The translations under genes were made by a program, and so were the position numbers. Shown piece by piece: positions 1-11,430 of a stretch of DNA of 64,000 bases. The notes beneath the pieces are model-generated. The model searched no databases, had not been told where the DNA came from, and saw only the letters and a program-made list of their open reading frames with translations. The DNA is from WTGA01 sp965214055 (GTDB taxonomy: Bacteria; Pseudomonadota; Gammaproteobacteria; Arenicellales; Poriferihabitantaceae), in NCBI GenBank assembly GCA_965214055.1, contig OZ243931.1, positions 1,426,001 to 1,490,000 of the forward strand, written 5' to 3'. Positions within the stretch are counted from its first letter, which is position 1; every line of letters begins with the position of its first letter.

Positions 1-383
1 TGAAGAAGAAATCGCGGTTTTTGTTGCACACCATCGGGAAAAATGACTCCCGTTCGGGTGTGGACCCCTGGATCGCCAAATACATTTTCCCGAATGGTGA
101 GATTCCGTCCCTTTGTCAAATTTCCGGGTCCCTGGAAAACCTCATGGTCATTGAAGATGTACACAATTTTGGGCCGGACTATGATCGGACATTGATGGCC
201 TGGTTTCACAACTTTGATGCGGCCTGGCCGGAACTCAAGGACAAATATTCAAAACGCTTTTACCGGATGTGGAAATATTATCTGCATGTGTGTGCAGGAG
301 CGTTCCGTGCCCGGGACCTGCAGCTTTGGCAGATTGTCATCTCCAAGGATGCCTCTTGCCCCGTGTATCGTCGACCGGAATAA
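1..383 (+). CDS. cfa: Cyclopropane-fatty-acyl-phospholipid synthase, C-terminal part (5' end outside window)
   Basis: About 126 residues of the C-terminus are visible, read in the frame beginning at base 3. The enzyme transfers a methylene group from S-adenosylmethionine to unsaturated membrane lipid acyl chains. Recognisable family stretches are LLHTIGKN, YIFPNGEIPSL, EDVHNFGPDYDRTLMAW, a WPELKDKYSKRFYRMW helix and the near-terminal CAGAFRARDLQLWQIV block, all typical of the end of Cfa. The stop is at 381-383, and the next feature is the converging rRNA operon terminator. The catalytic and SAM-binding parts lie before the window, so activity cannot be judged. A related mycolic-acid or tuberculostearic methyltransferase is the only realistic alternative. 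Confidence 0.9.
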   Translation, partial: KKKSRFLLHTIGKNDSRSGVDPWIAKYIFPNGEIPSLCQISGSLENLMVIEDVHNFGPDYDRTLMAWFHNFDAAWPELKDKYSKRFYRMWKYYLHVCAGAFRARDLQLWQIVISKDASCPVYRRPE

Positions 384-452
384 CAAAAAAGGGGAGCAGG
401 CAACCGTTTATACCAACGGTTGCCGGGAAGCCAACAGCAGAAAAGCCAGCCG

Positions 453-482
453 AAAAAAAACCCCGCACCAGGGCGGGGTTAT
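453..482 (-). terminator. Rho-independent terminator of the rRNA operon
   Basis: Read on the minus strand this is a GC-rich hairpin, CCCCGC / GCGGGG with a short CCTGGT loop, extended by flanking AA/TT pairs and followed by a run of eight T. It lies about 10 bases beyond the 5S 3' end, the expected place for the rrn terminator. In the other orientation the hairpin is preceded by the A-run, so it could weakly serve the converging cfa gene too. Confidence 0.85.
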
Positions 483-491
483 AAGTTTAAT

Positions 492-610
492 TGCCTGGCA
501 ATGTCCTACTTTCACATGGGGAAGCCCCACACTATCATCGGCGCAAAGCGTTTTCACTTCTGAGTTCGGGATGGGATCAGGTGGTTCCCGCTTGCTATGG
601 TCGCCAGGCA
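492..610 (-). rRNA. rrf: 5S ribosomal RNA
   Basis: The minus strand shows a 5S gene of about 119 nt. Complementary ends (TGCCTGGC at the 5' end, GCCAGGCA at the 3' end) form helix I. The conserved CCCATCCCGAACTCAGAAGTGAAA block and the later TAGTGTGGGGCTTCCCCATGTGA hairpin region are present. It is the last gene of the operon, about 300 nt after the 23S 3' end and just before the terminator. Confidence 0.95.
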
Positions 611-907
611 AACCGGTCTGAGGAGTGGAAGACAGAGCAGGTCAGCCCTGGCGGAGGTTCCGGTTTCCACGCCTCGAATTCTTGCTTCAACTTTTTGGGC
701 AAACTGTTTCGGCACCCTGCCCGGGTCCGTGTTCGGACTGGGTCAAGTGCCGCAAGTCCATACAGCAGCCAACAGTTTCTTCTTGAAAACAGGGGCCAGA
801 GAAAATACCCTGGCCCCGATTTCCAACATCGGGTAGTCATCGACGATTATCTTTAAAGGATGCCTGTTGCATACAACTCCTTCGAGGTCAGGCCTCTTGG
901 GTGTTAT
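611..907 (-). other. Long 23S-5S spacer with a hairpin at 792-817
   Basis: About 297 nt separate 23S from 5S, with no tRNA or credible reading frame. There is a perfect 8-bp inverted repeat, GGGGCCAG / CTGGCCCC, at 792-799 and 810-817 with a 10-nt loop, and a weak CGAT/ATCG hairpin next to it. The part adjoining 23S (889-903) pairs with the 23S leader (see the 23S processing-stem entry). The rest shows nothing I recognise. Confidence 0.6.
889..903 (-). other. Trailer arm of the 23S processing stem
   Basis: On the minus strand, sequence just after mature 23S (CACCCAAGAGGCCTG) is complementary to sequence just before it (3804-3818, CAGGCTTTTTGGGG side) through about 14 pairs with one bulged A and a few G-U pairs. 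It continues helix 1, formed by the mature ends GGTTATATGATCAAGC and GCTTGATCATATAAC. This is the normal geometry for RNase III release of pre-23S. Confidence 0.65.
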
Positions 908-3803
<2,896 letters not shown>

Positions 3804-4360
3804 CCCCAAAAAGCCTGTCTGCTCGCTCATTCCCGCTGGGCCGGTTGTTTTTCCTGCTTATTCGCCACGTCCCAGGGACATGCCGGATTGGCCGGTGGAA
3901 CACCTCACCATCGAAATCGAGCACTTCGCATGTATTCCAGAATGGAGATTTTGTAAAAACCTTTCGCCTGAAACATCAGCCTGTTGAAGCTATTAGCTTG
4001 AACTCTCGAAGAGTTAATGCAACATAAAAATGCAAAATTTAAATAAAGATACTTAAATTAATCAATAAACTTCCCTTCCCGGAAAACCAGGAAGATTGGT
4101 CTATTGGGTACCCGCGCTCACGGAATTTGCCGTAATGTGTCCAAACAGCGGACACACTTATTCGATGTGAATAACATAAACAAATTCGCGCTTGCGCGCG
4201 CCTTTGACTACCCTAATTGTAAAAGAACCGGATTTGACACCTGTTGAAGACCTCATGGTGTCAAATCAAAACGTACACTGAACCCAATTTTCCCACCAAC
4301 CGGTGGGGAGATCCCATTGGGTTTTACGAAATCGTACAAGTCAGTCGCTGTCCAGGAAAA
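3804..4360 (-). other. Long tRNA-Ala to 23S internal transcribed spacer with two strong hairpins
   Basis: This ~557-nt spacer has no further tRNA. It contains a perfect 7-bp inverted repeat, TGTGTCC / GGACACA (4136-4142 and 4150-4156, 7-nt loop). It also contains a perfect 11-bp inverted repeat, GATTTGACACC / GGTGTCAAATC (4231-4241 and 4257-4267, 15-nt loop), and a smaller CCCACC/GGTGGG stem at 4292-4307. An AT-rich segment lies near 4020-4070. Bases 3804-3818 form the leader arm of the 23S processing stem. Long open frames running into this region from the 23S gene are not real genes. Confidence 0.7.
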
Positions 4361-4436
4361 TGGTGGAGCTATGCGGGATCGAACCGCAGACCTCCTGCGT
4401 GCAAGGCAGGCGCTCTCCCAGCTGAGCTATAGCCCC
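4361..4436 (-). tRNA. tRNA-Ala (UGC)
   Basis: The minus strand folds as a 76-nt tRNA with encoded CCA. The acceptor is GGGGCTA / TAGCTCC and contains the G3-U70 wobble pair that identifies alanine tRNA. The D arm begins AGCTCAGCTGGGAGAGC, the anticodon loop CTTGCAC gives UGC, and the T arm contains GGTTCGATCC. It is the second tRNA in the 16S-23S spacer, as usual for gammaproteobacterial Ile-Ala operons. Confidence 0.98.
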
Positions 4437-4670
4437 GAATTCGTTTTCCGCCTGTCCCGGGTTGTCCGCAGTCTTCGTCCAGTCACATACTGATGCAGGC
4501 ATCTTCCTCCATCCGGCCTGTCCTGGACCAAAACCCTTCGCCCGGTGTTCTTTTTCCGGCGAAGAATCCCTGCCGTACAAGGCACACGGGAACGCGCAAG
4601 GAGAACAGGGCAAAGCGAGAGCGGTTTATGGGACCCAACGAGCCGGCTTTGTTGCCGTTCCACTGGAACC
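4437..4670 (-). other. Unusually long spacer between the tRNA-Ile and tRNA-Ala genes
   Basis: The two spacer tRNAs are 234 nt apart, whereas in most Ile-Ala rRNA operons they are separated by only tens of bases. No third tRNA cloverleaf, convincing hairpin or open frame with known protein similarity is visible. Confidence 0.6.
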
Positions 4671-4747
<77 letters not shown>

Positions 4748-4800
4748 AAAGTTTGAATTATTGAGTCCGCAACCGAGGACTGACTATATTGGTTCATCAA

Positions 4801-4819
4801 GCAAATTGTGTAGGCGCTT
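4801..4819 (-). other. 16S processing stem, 3' arm
   Basis: This trailer sequence (minus strand GAAGCGCCTACACAATTTGC region) pairs over 19 consecutive positions, including two G-U pairs, with the leader sequence at 6488-6506 about 90 nt upstream of 16S. It closes the 16S precursor loop in the way RNase III substrates do. Confidence 0.75.
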
Positions 4820-4843
4820 CAAAACGACGATCTCTGTTTTGTT

Positions 4844-6398
<1,555 letters not shown>

Positions 6399-6487
6399 GA
6401 TTCACTGTCCCGAAGGACAGATTTTTTGGGAACCAGATGCTTTACGCATTTTGTTCCACATACTGGATGAGAGATTCTGACGAATTA

Positions 6488-6506
6488 AAGCGCCCACACA
6501 ATCTGC
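6488..6506 (-). other. 16S processing stem, 5' arm (boxC-like)
   Basis: Minus-strand leader sequence GCAGATTGTGTGGGCGCTT is complementary to 4801-4819. The GTGTGGGCGCTT part resembles the conserved leader element found just after boxA in enterobacterial rRNA operons. Confidence 0.7.
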
Positions 6507-6513
6507 TTGATTT

Positions 6514-6528
6514 GGTTTTAAAAGAACA
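6514..6528 (-). promoter_or_regulatory. boxA antitermination element of the rrn leader
   Basis: The minus strand reads TGTTCTTTTAAAACC, close to the boxA consensus TGCTCTTTAACA. It lies about 36 nt downstream of the rrn -10 box and upstream of the 16S processing stem, the standard site for NusB/S10-dependent antitermination. Confidence 0.65.
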
Positions 6529-6563
6529 GGGATTCGGGCGGGTGCCCAAATCCGGGAGCGCGA

Positions 6564-6591
6564 ATTATACGCCTTAAACTTCCACGGTCAA
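6564..6591 (-). promoter_or_regulatory. rRNA operon promoter (P1-type)
   Basis: On the minus strand TTGACC (6591-6586) and a perfect TATAAT (6569-6564) are separated by 16 nt, the shortened spacer typical of rRNA promoters. A GC-rich discriminator, TCGCGCTCCC, follows the -10. An A/T-rich block upstream of the -35 (6592-6620, GAAAATTGTGAAAATAAG) resembles an UP element. A GC-rich discriminator is the feature that makes rRNA promoters sensitive to ppGpp, so stringent control is likely. The region 6592-6746 between this promoter and the tyrS stop shows no clear terminator. Confidence 0.85.
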
Positions 6592-6746
6592 CACTTATTT
6601 TCACAATTTTCAGCAGTTTTCCGGTAGAAGCGGAATCAATGGCCGATTTGACCGGGAAGAAAGGTCAAAATCAGCCCGTTTTCCCTTCCGATAAGCGTTT
6701 TCCGGGGAGACCGGCGGATGCTGCCCTTCGAAGTGGAGTTCGGGAT

Positions 6747-7955
6747 TCAGGTTTTGACCTTTCTCCATTTTCTTTTTCCCACCTGGATGACCATCAACCG
6801 ATTCGGTTCAATGGTTAGGCGGGTATCACTGATCTTTTCTCCATCGATCCTGACGGCATTCTGTTTGATCATCCGGACCCCTTCGGAAGTCGATGCCACC
6901 AATCCGGTATCCTTGAGTACATTGGCAATCCGGCATCCATCCGCCCCCATCGCCAGTTTCACTTCAGGGATATCTTCCGGGACATTGCCCTGGGCATACC
7001 GGGAAATAAAATCCTGTCTCGCTTTCGCCGCCGCAGACCGGCCATGAAACCGGGTTGTGATTTCTTCCCCAAGTCCGAACTTGGCATCCCGGGGATTGGC
7101 TCCTTCGTTCACGGCGTGCATTATGCCACGGATTTCCTTGCCTGATTTAAAGCTGAGCAACTCGTAATATCGCCACATCAGGTCGTCAGAGATTGACATG
7201 ATTTTACCAAACATGTCATTTGGCGGGTCTTCCAGGGCAATATAGTTCCCGGAAGACTTGGACATTTTCTTTATCCCATCCAGGCCCTCCAACAGGGGCA
7301 TGGTCAGAATTACCTGTGGTTCCTGCCCATAATGTTTTTGCATTTCCCGTCCGATCAGGAGATTGAATTTCTGGTCGGTTCCACCCAGTTCAACATCCGC
7401 ATTCAGGGCGACAGAGTCATAGCCCTGGGCGAGTGGATAAAGAAATTCGTGGATAGAGATGGGCTGGTTGGAGGCAAATCGTTTCTTGAAATCGTCCCGT
7501 TCAAGCATTCTGGCCACCGTATGCCGTGCCGCCAGATTGATCATGCCGGCGGCCCCCAATCCGTTCATCCATTCGGAGTTATACCGGATCTCCGTTCTGC
7601 CGGGGTCCAGTATCTTGAATACCTGTTCCTGATAGGTCCCGGCATTTTCCTTTATTTGCGCCGGTGTCAGCGATGGCCGAGTGGCATTTCTGCCGCTGGG
7701 GTCGCCGATGATCCCGGTAAAATCGCCAATCAGGAAGATCACGGTATGCCCGAATTCCTGGAATTGCCGCATTTTATTCAACAGTACGGTATGGCCAAGA
7801 TGCAGGTCCGGGGCGGTGGGATCAAAGCCGGTTTTAACCCGTAATGGTTCCCCTTTCGCCAGCCTGTCCGCCAGGTCCTGTCCCACAAGAATCTCCTCAG
7901 CCCCCCGGGACAGTTCCGAAATCTGCTCATTTATTGTATGTTTACCGGTGTTCAT
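6747..7955 (-). CDS. tyrS: Tyrosyl-tRNA synthetase
   Basis: This 402-residue class I synthetase charges tRNA-Tyr in the cytoplasm. The ATP-binding HIGH signature is HLGH at residues 52-55 within FDPTAPDLHLGHT, and the KMSKS loop is present exactly at about 230-234. Tyrosine-pocket residues sit in the YPLAQGYDS and GGTDQKFN blocks. A C-terminal S4 RNA-binding domain spans about 340-400. Length and motif spelling match the TyrZ-like form common in many Proteobacteria. It is divergent from the M23 peptidase gene, a pairing widespread in Gammaproteobacteria. It reads toward the rrn promoter on the same strand with no obvious terminator between, so some readthrough into rrn is possible. Confidence 0.97.
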   Translation of the reverse strand: MNTGKHTINEQISELSRGAEEILVGQDLADRLAKGEPLRVKTGFDPTAPDLHLGHTVLLNKMRQFQEFGHTVIFLIGDFTGIIGDPSGRNATRPSLTPAQIKENAGTYQEQVFKILDPGRTEIRYNSEWMNGLGAAGMINLAARHTVARMLERDDFKKRFASNQPISIHEFLYPLAQGYDSVALNADVELGGTDQKFNLLIGREMQKHYGQEPQVILTMPLLEGLDGIKKMSKSSGNYIALEDPPNDMFGKIMSISDDLMWRYYELLSFKSGKEIRGIMHAVNEGANPRDAKFGLGEEITTRFHGRSAAAKARQDFISRYAQGNVPEDIPEVKLAMGADGCRIANVLKDTGLVASTSEGVRMIKQNAVRIDGEKISDTRLTIEPNRLMVIQVGKRKWRKVKT

Positions 7956-8132
7956 GGTTGGAAGATGACCGTTTTTTCATCAATTCTTTGTAAAAATGCA
8001 CCGTTGCAACCCGAGACCTTTTTGACCTTTAAGGCACATATGGTAAAATACGGGGATGGCGTGGAATACGGAATGCTTGATCTGTGGTGACCGATTCCCA
8101 ATGTAAACAGGCGAATTCCGTCAAATCCCGTA

Positions 8133-9671
8133 ATGTCGTTCATAAAGCAATCAATACTATTGTTCAATCATAAATACCTGGATGCGAACCAGTCAACGGC
8201 TGGTGGGCGTCATTTCGGATTGGTTGCGGCTGCCTTCGTGTTTTTCGTGGCCTATACCCTGGTTGACATGCCGGCAACACTCCATCACAGGCTCAACCCC
8301 CCTGGAAATCAGGCGGTTGTCCCCGCATCCGAAAGTCTCTCAACCGAAAGTCTCGCAACCGAAGGCGAGGTCTGGGAAATCCCGGCCGCCCCCTATCCGG
8401 CAATCGGGGAACAGGTTTCACTGGACCCGGTGATTCCTGAAACCGATGCCATGGGACACTCCAGCCTGCTGGCCAGTTATTCTCCGACGCTGGAAACGGA
8501 ACCCGACACCATGGGGCCGGATGTTGACCAACCGGTTACCCAACCATCGGAGTATCTGGGCGATCAGCCCTGGATCGTGGTGAAAGTCAAAAAAGGGGAT
8601 ACCCTGACGCACATCTTTCAACGCCTTGGCCTGAAGAGCAGGGAAGCGATTGAATTGGCACAGGTCGAAGAAGCCCATGTCCTGCTGAAAATGAAGCCTG
8701 GCCAGGAAATAAGAATAAAAAAGGATGCCCAGGGGAAGATGGGGAAACTGCAATATGCCCTCGACCGGTTCAAAATCCTCAATATTGTTCAGATCGAGAA
8801 CCAGTATTTTGCCGGCCTGGAGACCAGGGTCCCTGAAATCCGGACCAATAATGCCAAGGCGGTTATTCACAACAGTCTTTATGAGTCTGCCACGGAGGCG
8901 GGCATTGCCATCGATGTGATATCCAATTTTTCCGCACTGTTTGGCTGGCAGGTGGATTTTGCAATGGATTTGCGCAGAGGCGATCAGTTTTCAATCATTT
9001 ATGAAGAGCTTTTCCTCGACGATGAAAAAGTGGACAATGGCGAAATCATTGCAGCAGAACTGGTTGTGTCGGGAAAGAAGCTGCAGGGGATACGTCATGT
9101 GGATGAAGATGGCAGCGTGAATTACTACTCTCCAGATGGAGAGGGGATTCGAGGCACCTTTTTGAGGACGCCGCTGGAGATTGCCCGAATTACCTCAAAA
9201 TTCAGCAATCGACGCCTGCACCCGATCAAGAAAGTCTGGACTGCACACAAGGGAGTCGACTACGGAGCCCCCACGGGGACGCCGGTCCTTGCCACCGGAA
9301 AGGGAAGAGTCATCAAGGCCGGACGACAAAATGGGTACGGCAAAACCATACTCATTCGCCATGGTGCAAAGTATCAGACGCTCTACGCCCACCTGAGCAG
9401 GTATGCCCGGGGGATTGTGAGGGGTGCCCAGGTGGAACAAGGGGAAGTAATCGGATATGTGGGCAGTACAGGCCTCGCTACGGGCCCGCATCTGCACTAC
9501 GAGTTCCGGGTGAACGGCGTACACAAGAATCCAGTGACCGTACAACTCCCAAAATCGGATCCCATTCCCGATAAATACAAATCGGATTTTCTGAGGTATG
9601 CGGCAATATGGGTATCTGAACTCGACTATCTGAGTCGGATATACCTGGCTCAAAACGAAACATACCAGTAG
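8133..9671 (+). CDS. OapA-type M23 family murein endopeptidase
   Basis: The protein has 512 residues: one N-terminal membrane anchor (about 27-46), a low-complexity linker, an OapA/LysM-like domain (about 145-220), a beta domain, and a C-terminal peptidase M23 (LytM) domain (about 355-470). All zinc and catalytic residues are visible, with H372-xxx-D376 in HKGVDYGAP, H420 in LYAHLS and H453-x-H455 in GPHLHYEF, so it should be an active cross-link-cleaving endopeptidase of the MepM/YebA type. It would act on peptidoglycan from the periplasmic face. It is divergent from tyrS and is followed by anmK, which salvages anhydro-MurNAc, so the two genes form a cell-wall turnover unit. The start is the first ATG; a later start before the membrane segment is possible. 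Confidence 0.9.
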   Translation: MSFIKQSILLFNHKYLDANQSTAGGRHFGLVAAAFVFFVAYTLVDMPATLHHRLNPPGNQAVVPASESLSTESLATEGEVWEIPAAPYPAIGEQVSLDPVIPETDAMGHSSLLASYSPTLETEPDTMGPDVDQPVTQPSEYLGDQPWIVVKVKKGDTLTHIFQRLGLKSREAIELAQVEEAHVLLKMKPGQEIRIKKDAQGKMGKLQYALDRFKILNIVQIENQYFAGLETRVPEIRTNNAKAVIHNSLYESATEAGIAIDVISNFSALFGWQVDFAMDLRRGDQFSIIYEELFLDDEKVDNGEIIAAELVVSGKKLQGIRHVDEDGSVNYYSPDGEGIRGTFLRTPLEIARITSKFSNRRLHPIKKVWTAHKGVDYGAPTGTPVLATGKGRVIKAGRQNGYGKTILIRHGAKYQTLYAHLSRYARGIVRGAQVEQGEVIGYVGSTGLATGPHLHYEFRVNGVHKNPVTVQLPKSDPIPDKYKSDFLRYAAIWVSELDYLSRIYLAQNETYQ

Positions 9672-9759
9672 GGCCGTCCTTCCCATTGGTCCGCAGTTCC
9701 GGGGATTGTCATGCTGATGCCAGACCCAGAAGGCCCGACGCAATAGTTTTAGTGGTCCC

Positions 9760-10908
9760 ATGCCCCCCGCAAAACAATCTGCGCTGTCCATCGGACTGAT
9801 GTCCGGCACCAGTGCAGATGGTGTCGATGGCGTCTTGCTTGGGCTCCATCACCAGGCCAAACCAGTACTTCACGCAACATGCAGCCAGCCATACTCGGAC
9901 TCAACGAAAAAGAAAATCAGGAAAGTAACGAAAAGGAAAATCAAAGAGGCATCGGAAGCTGCTGAACTGGATGTCCAGCTTGCAGGAATTTGTGCCGGCG
10001 TGGTCAACCGGCTCATTGAGCACGCCGGCCCGGCAAGGATAACCGTGGTGGGCTGCCATGGCCAGACCGTTCACCACAGCCCAAATTCAAAAGAGCCTTT
10101 TTCGCTGCAGATTGGCAACGCAGCAGAACTTGCCCGCTTGACAAATCTCCCGGTGGTTTCCGATTTCAGGTCTGCCGACATCAAGGCGGGGGGCCAGGGG
10201 GCTCCACTTGCACCCGCCTTTCATCAAGCGGTATTTGCCAGCCCCACGGAAAATCGCAGTGTCATCAACATCGGTGGAATTTCGAATATTACCTGTTTAC
10301 CCGCTGACCCTGCACTGGAGGTGACCGGTTTTGATACGGGCCCGGGGAATACATTGATGGACAACTGGTGTCGAACCCGTTTTAACTGTGCGTTCGATAA
10401 AAATGGGGACATTGCAAAAACCGGGCAGGTCCAGCTGGACCTCCTCAACATTTTGCTGCAGGACCCGTACCTCAGGCTGGGGACCCCGAAAAGTACCGGA
10501 CTGGAGTATTTCAACCTGAAATGGTTAAAGGAAAAACTGGGGATATGGGAAGGATATGGCCAATGCAGTGATGCCGACATTCTTACCACACTGACTGAAT
10601 TTACCGCCATATCCATTGCCCAGGCGCTCAACAGTTTAACCCCCGGAGTGAATCGTGGATTCCTGTGTGGAGGGGGTGCCAGCAATCCACTGCTGGTTTC
10701 CATGCTTGAACGGCGGACGGATTTTGGTCTCGAACCGACGACCAAGCTGGGGATTGACCCTCAATGGGTCGAGGCGGCAGCCTTTGCATGGATGGCTTAT
10801 CGAACAATGCAGGGGCTGACTTCGACGTTGCCTTCGGTTACCGGAGCATCCCGGCCGGTCATTGCAGGGACCCTTCACACTCCTTTCCCGACATCCGGGG
10901 CGGGTTGA
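9760..10908 (+). CDS. anmK: Anhydro-N-acetylmuramic acid kinase
   Basis: This 382-residue cytoplasmic kinase opens the 1,6-anhydro ring of anhMurNAc and phosphorylates it, feeding recovered cell-wall sugar back through MurNAc-6-P. The N-terminal phosphate loop IGLMSGTSADGVDGV (about 11-25), the SDFRSADIKAGGQGAPL block, the INIGGISNIT segment and FDTGPGNTLMDNW are all typical of AnmK. Length matches the family (about 370). It lies 88 nt behind the M23 peptidase gene on the same strand and is probably co-transcribed. No defects seen. Confidence 0.97.
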   Translation: MPPAKQSALSIGLMSGTSADGVDGVLLGLHHQAKPVLHATCSQPYSDSTKKKIRKVTKRKIKEASEAAELDVQLAGICAGVVNRLIEHAGPARITVVGCHGQTVHHSPNSKEPFSLQIGNAAELARLTNLPVVSDFRSADIKAGGQGAPLAPAFHQAVFASPTENRSVINIGGISNITCLPADPALEVTGFDTGPGNTLMDNWCRTRFNCAFDKNGDIAKTGQVQLDLLNILLQDPYLRLGTPKSTGLEYFNLKWLKEKLGIWEGYGQCSDADILTTLTEFTAISIAQALNSLTPGVNRGFLCGGGASNPLLVSMLERRTDFGLEPTTKLGIDPQWVEAAAFAWMAYRTMQGLTSTLPSVTGASRPVIAGTLHTPFPTSGAG

Positions 10909-10981
10909 ACCCCGCAATACTGAGATTTGCCATGATTTTGTGGTTAAATCCAACCATCAAAACAAAACCCAAGAGATGCCA

Positions 10982-11368
10982 ATGAACAATAAAGAAATCA
11001 TCGCTACCAAGAGTGCACCCGGAGCAATCGGCACGTATTCCCAGGCGGTAAAGGCCGGAAACACGGTTTACATTTCAGGGCAGATTCCCCTGGATCCGGG
11101 AACGATGGAGATCGTGGACGATACCTTTGAAGCCGCTGCCAACCAGGTTTTTGCAAACTTGGAAGCGATTGCGGCGGCGGCTGGAGGTTCATTGGCAGAT
11201 GCGGTCAAATTAACCATTTACATGACCGACCTGGGGAACTTCGCTGCCGTCAATACGATTATGGCGGAACATGTCCCGGAACCGTACCCGGCCCGGGCGG
11301 CAGTGGGAGTGGCCTCGCTGCCCAAAGGTGTCCCCATCGAAATCGACGCCATCCTGGTGATTGGGTAA
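10982..11368 (+). CDS. ridA: RidA family reactive-intermediate (enamine/imine) deaminase
   Basis: This 128-residue single-domain protein hydrolyses 2-aminoacrylate and related imines made by PLP enzymes, protecting the cell. Family marks are GAIGTYSQAV, the SGQIPLDP block, VKLTIYMTDL, the substrate-carboxylate-binding arginine (R105 in PYPARAAVGV), and the KGVPIEIDAI terminus. The start at 10982 is preferred over an in-frame ATG two codons earlier because AAGAG sits 6 nt before it and the length matches the family. It follows anmK by 73 nt and precedes recG. Confidence 0.95.
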   Translation: MNNKEIIATKSAPGAIGTYSQAVKAGNTVYISGQIPLDPGTMEIVDDTFEAAANQVFANLEAIAAAAGGSLADAVKLTIYMTDLGNFAAVNTIMAEHVPEPYPARAAVGVASLPKGVPIEIDAILVIG

Positions 11369-11430
11369 TTCAAGGGATCAGGCACATTTCCAATCACGTC
11401 CAGCCCGTTCTCTCCCGGCCCACATCGCCG

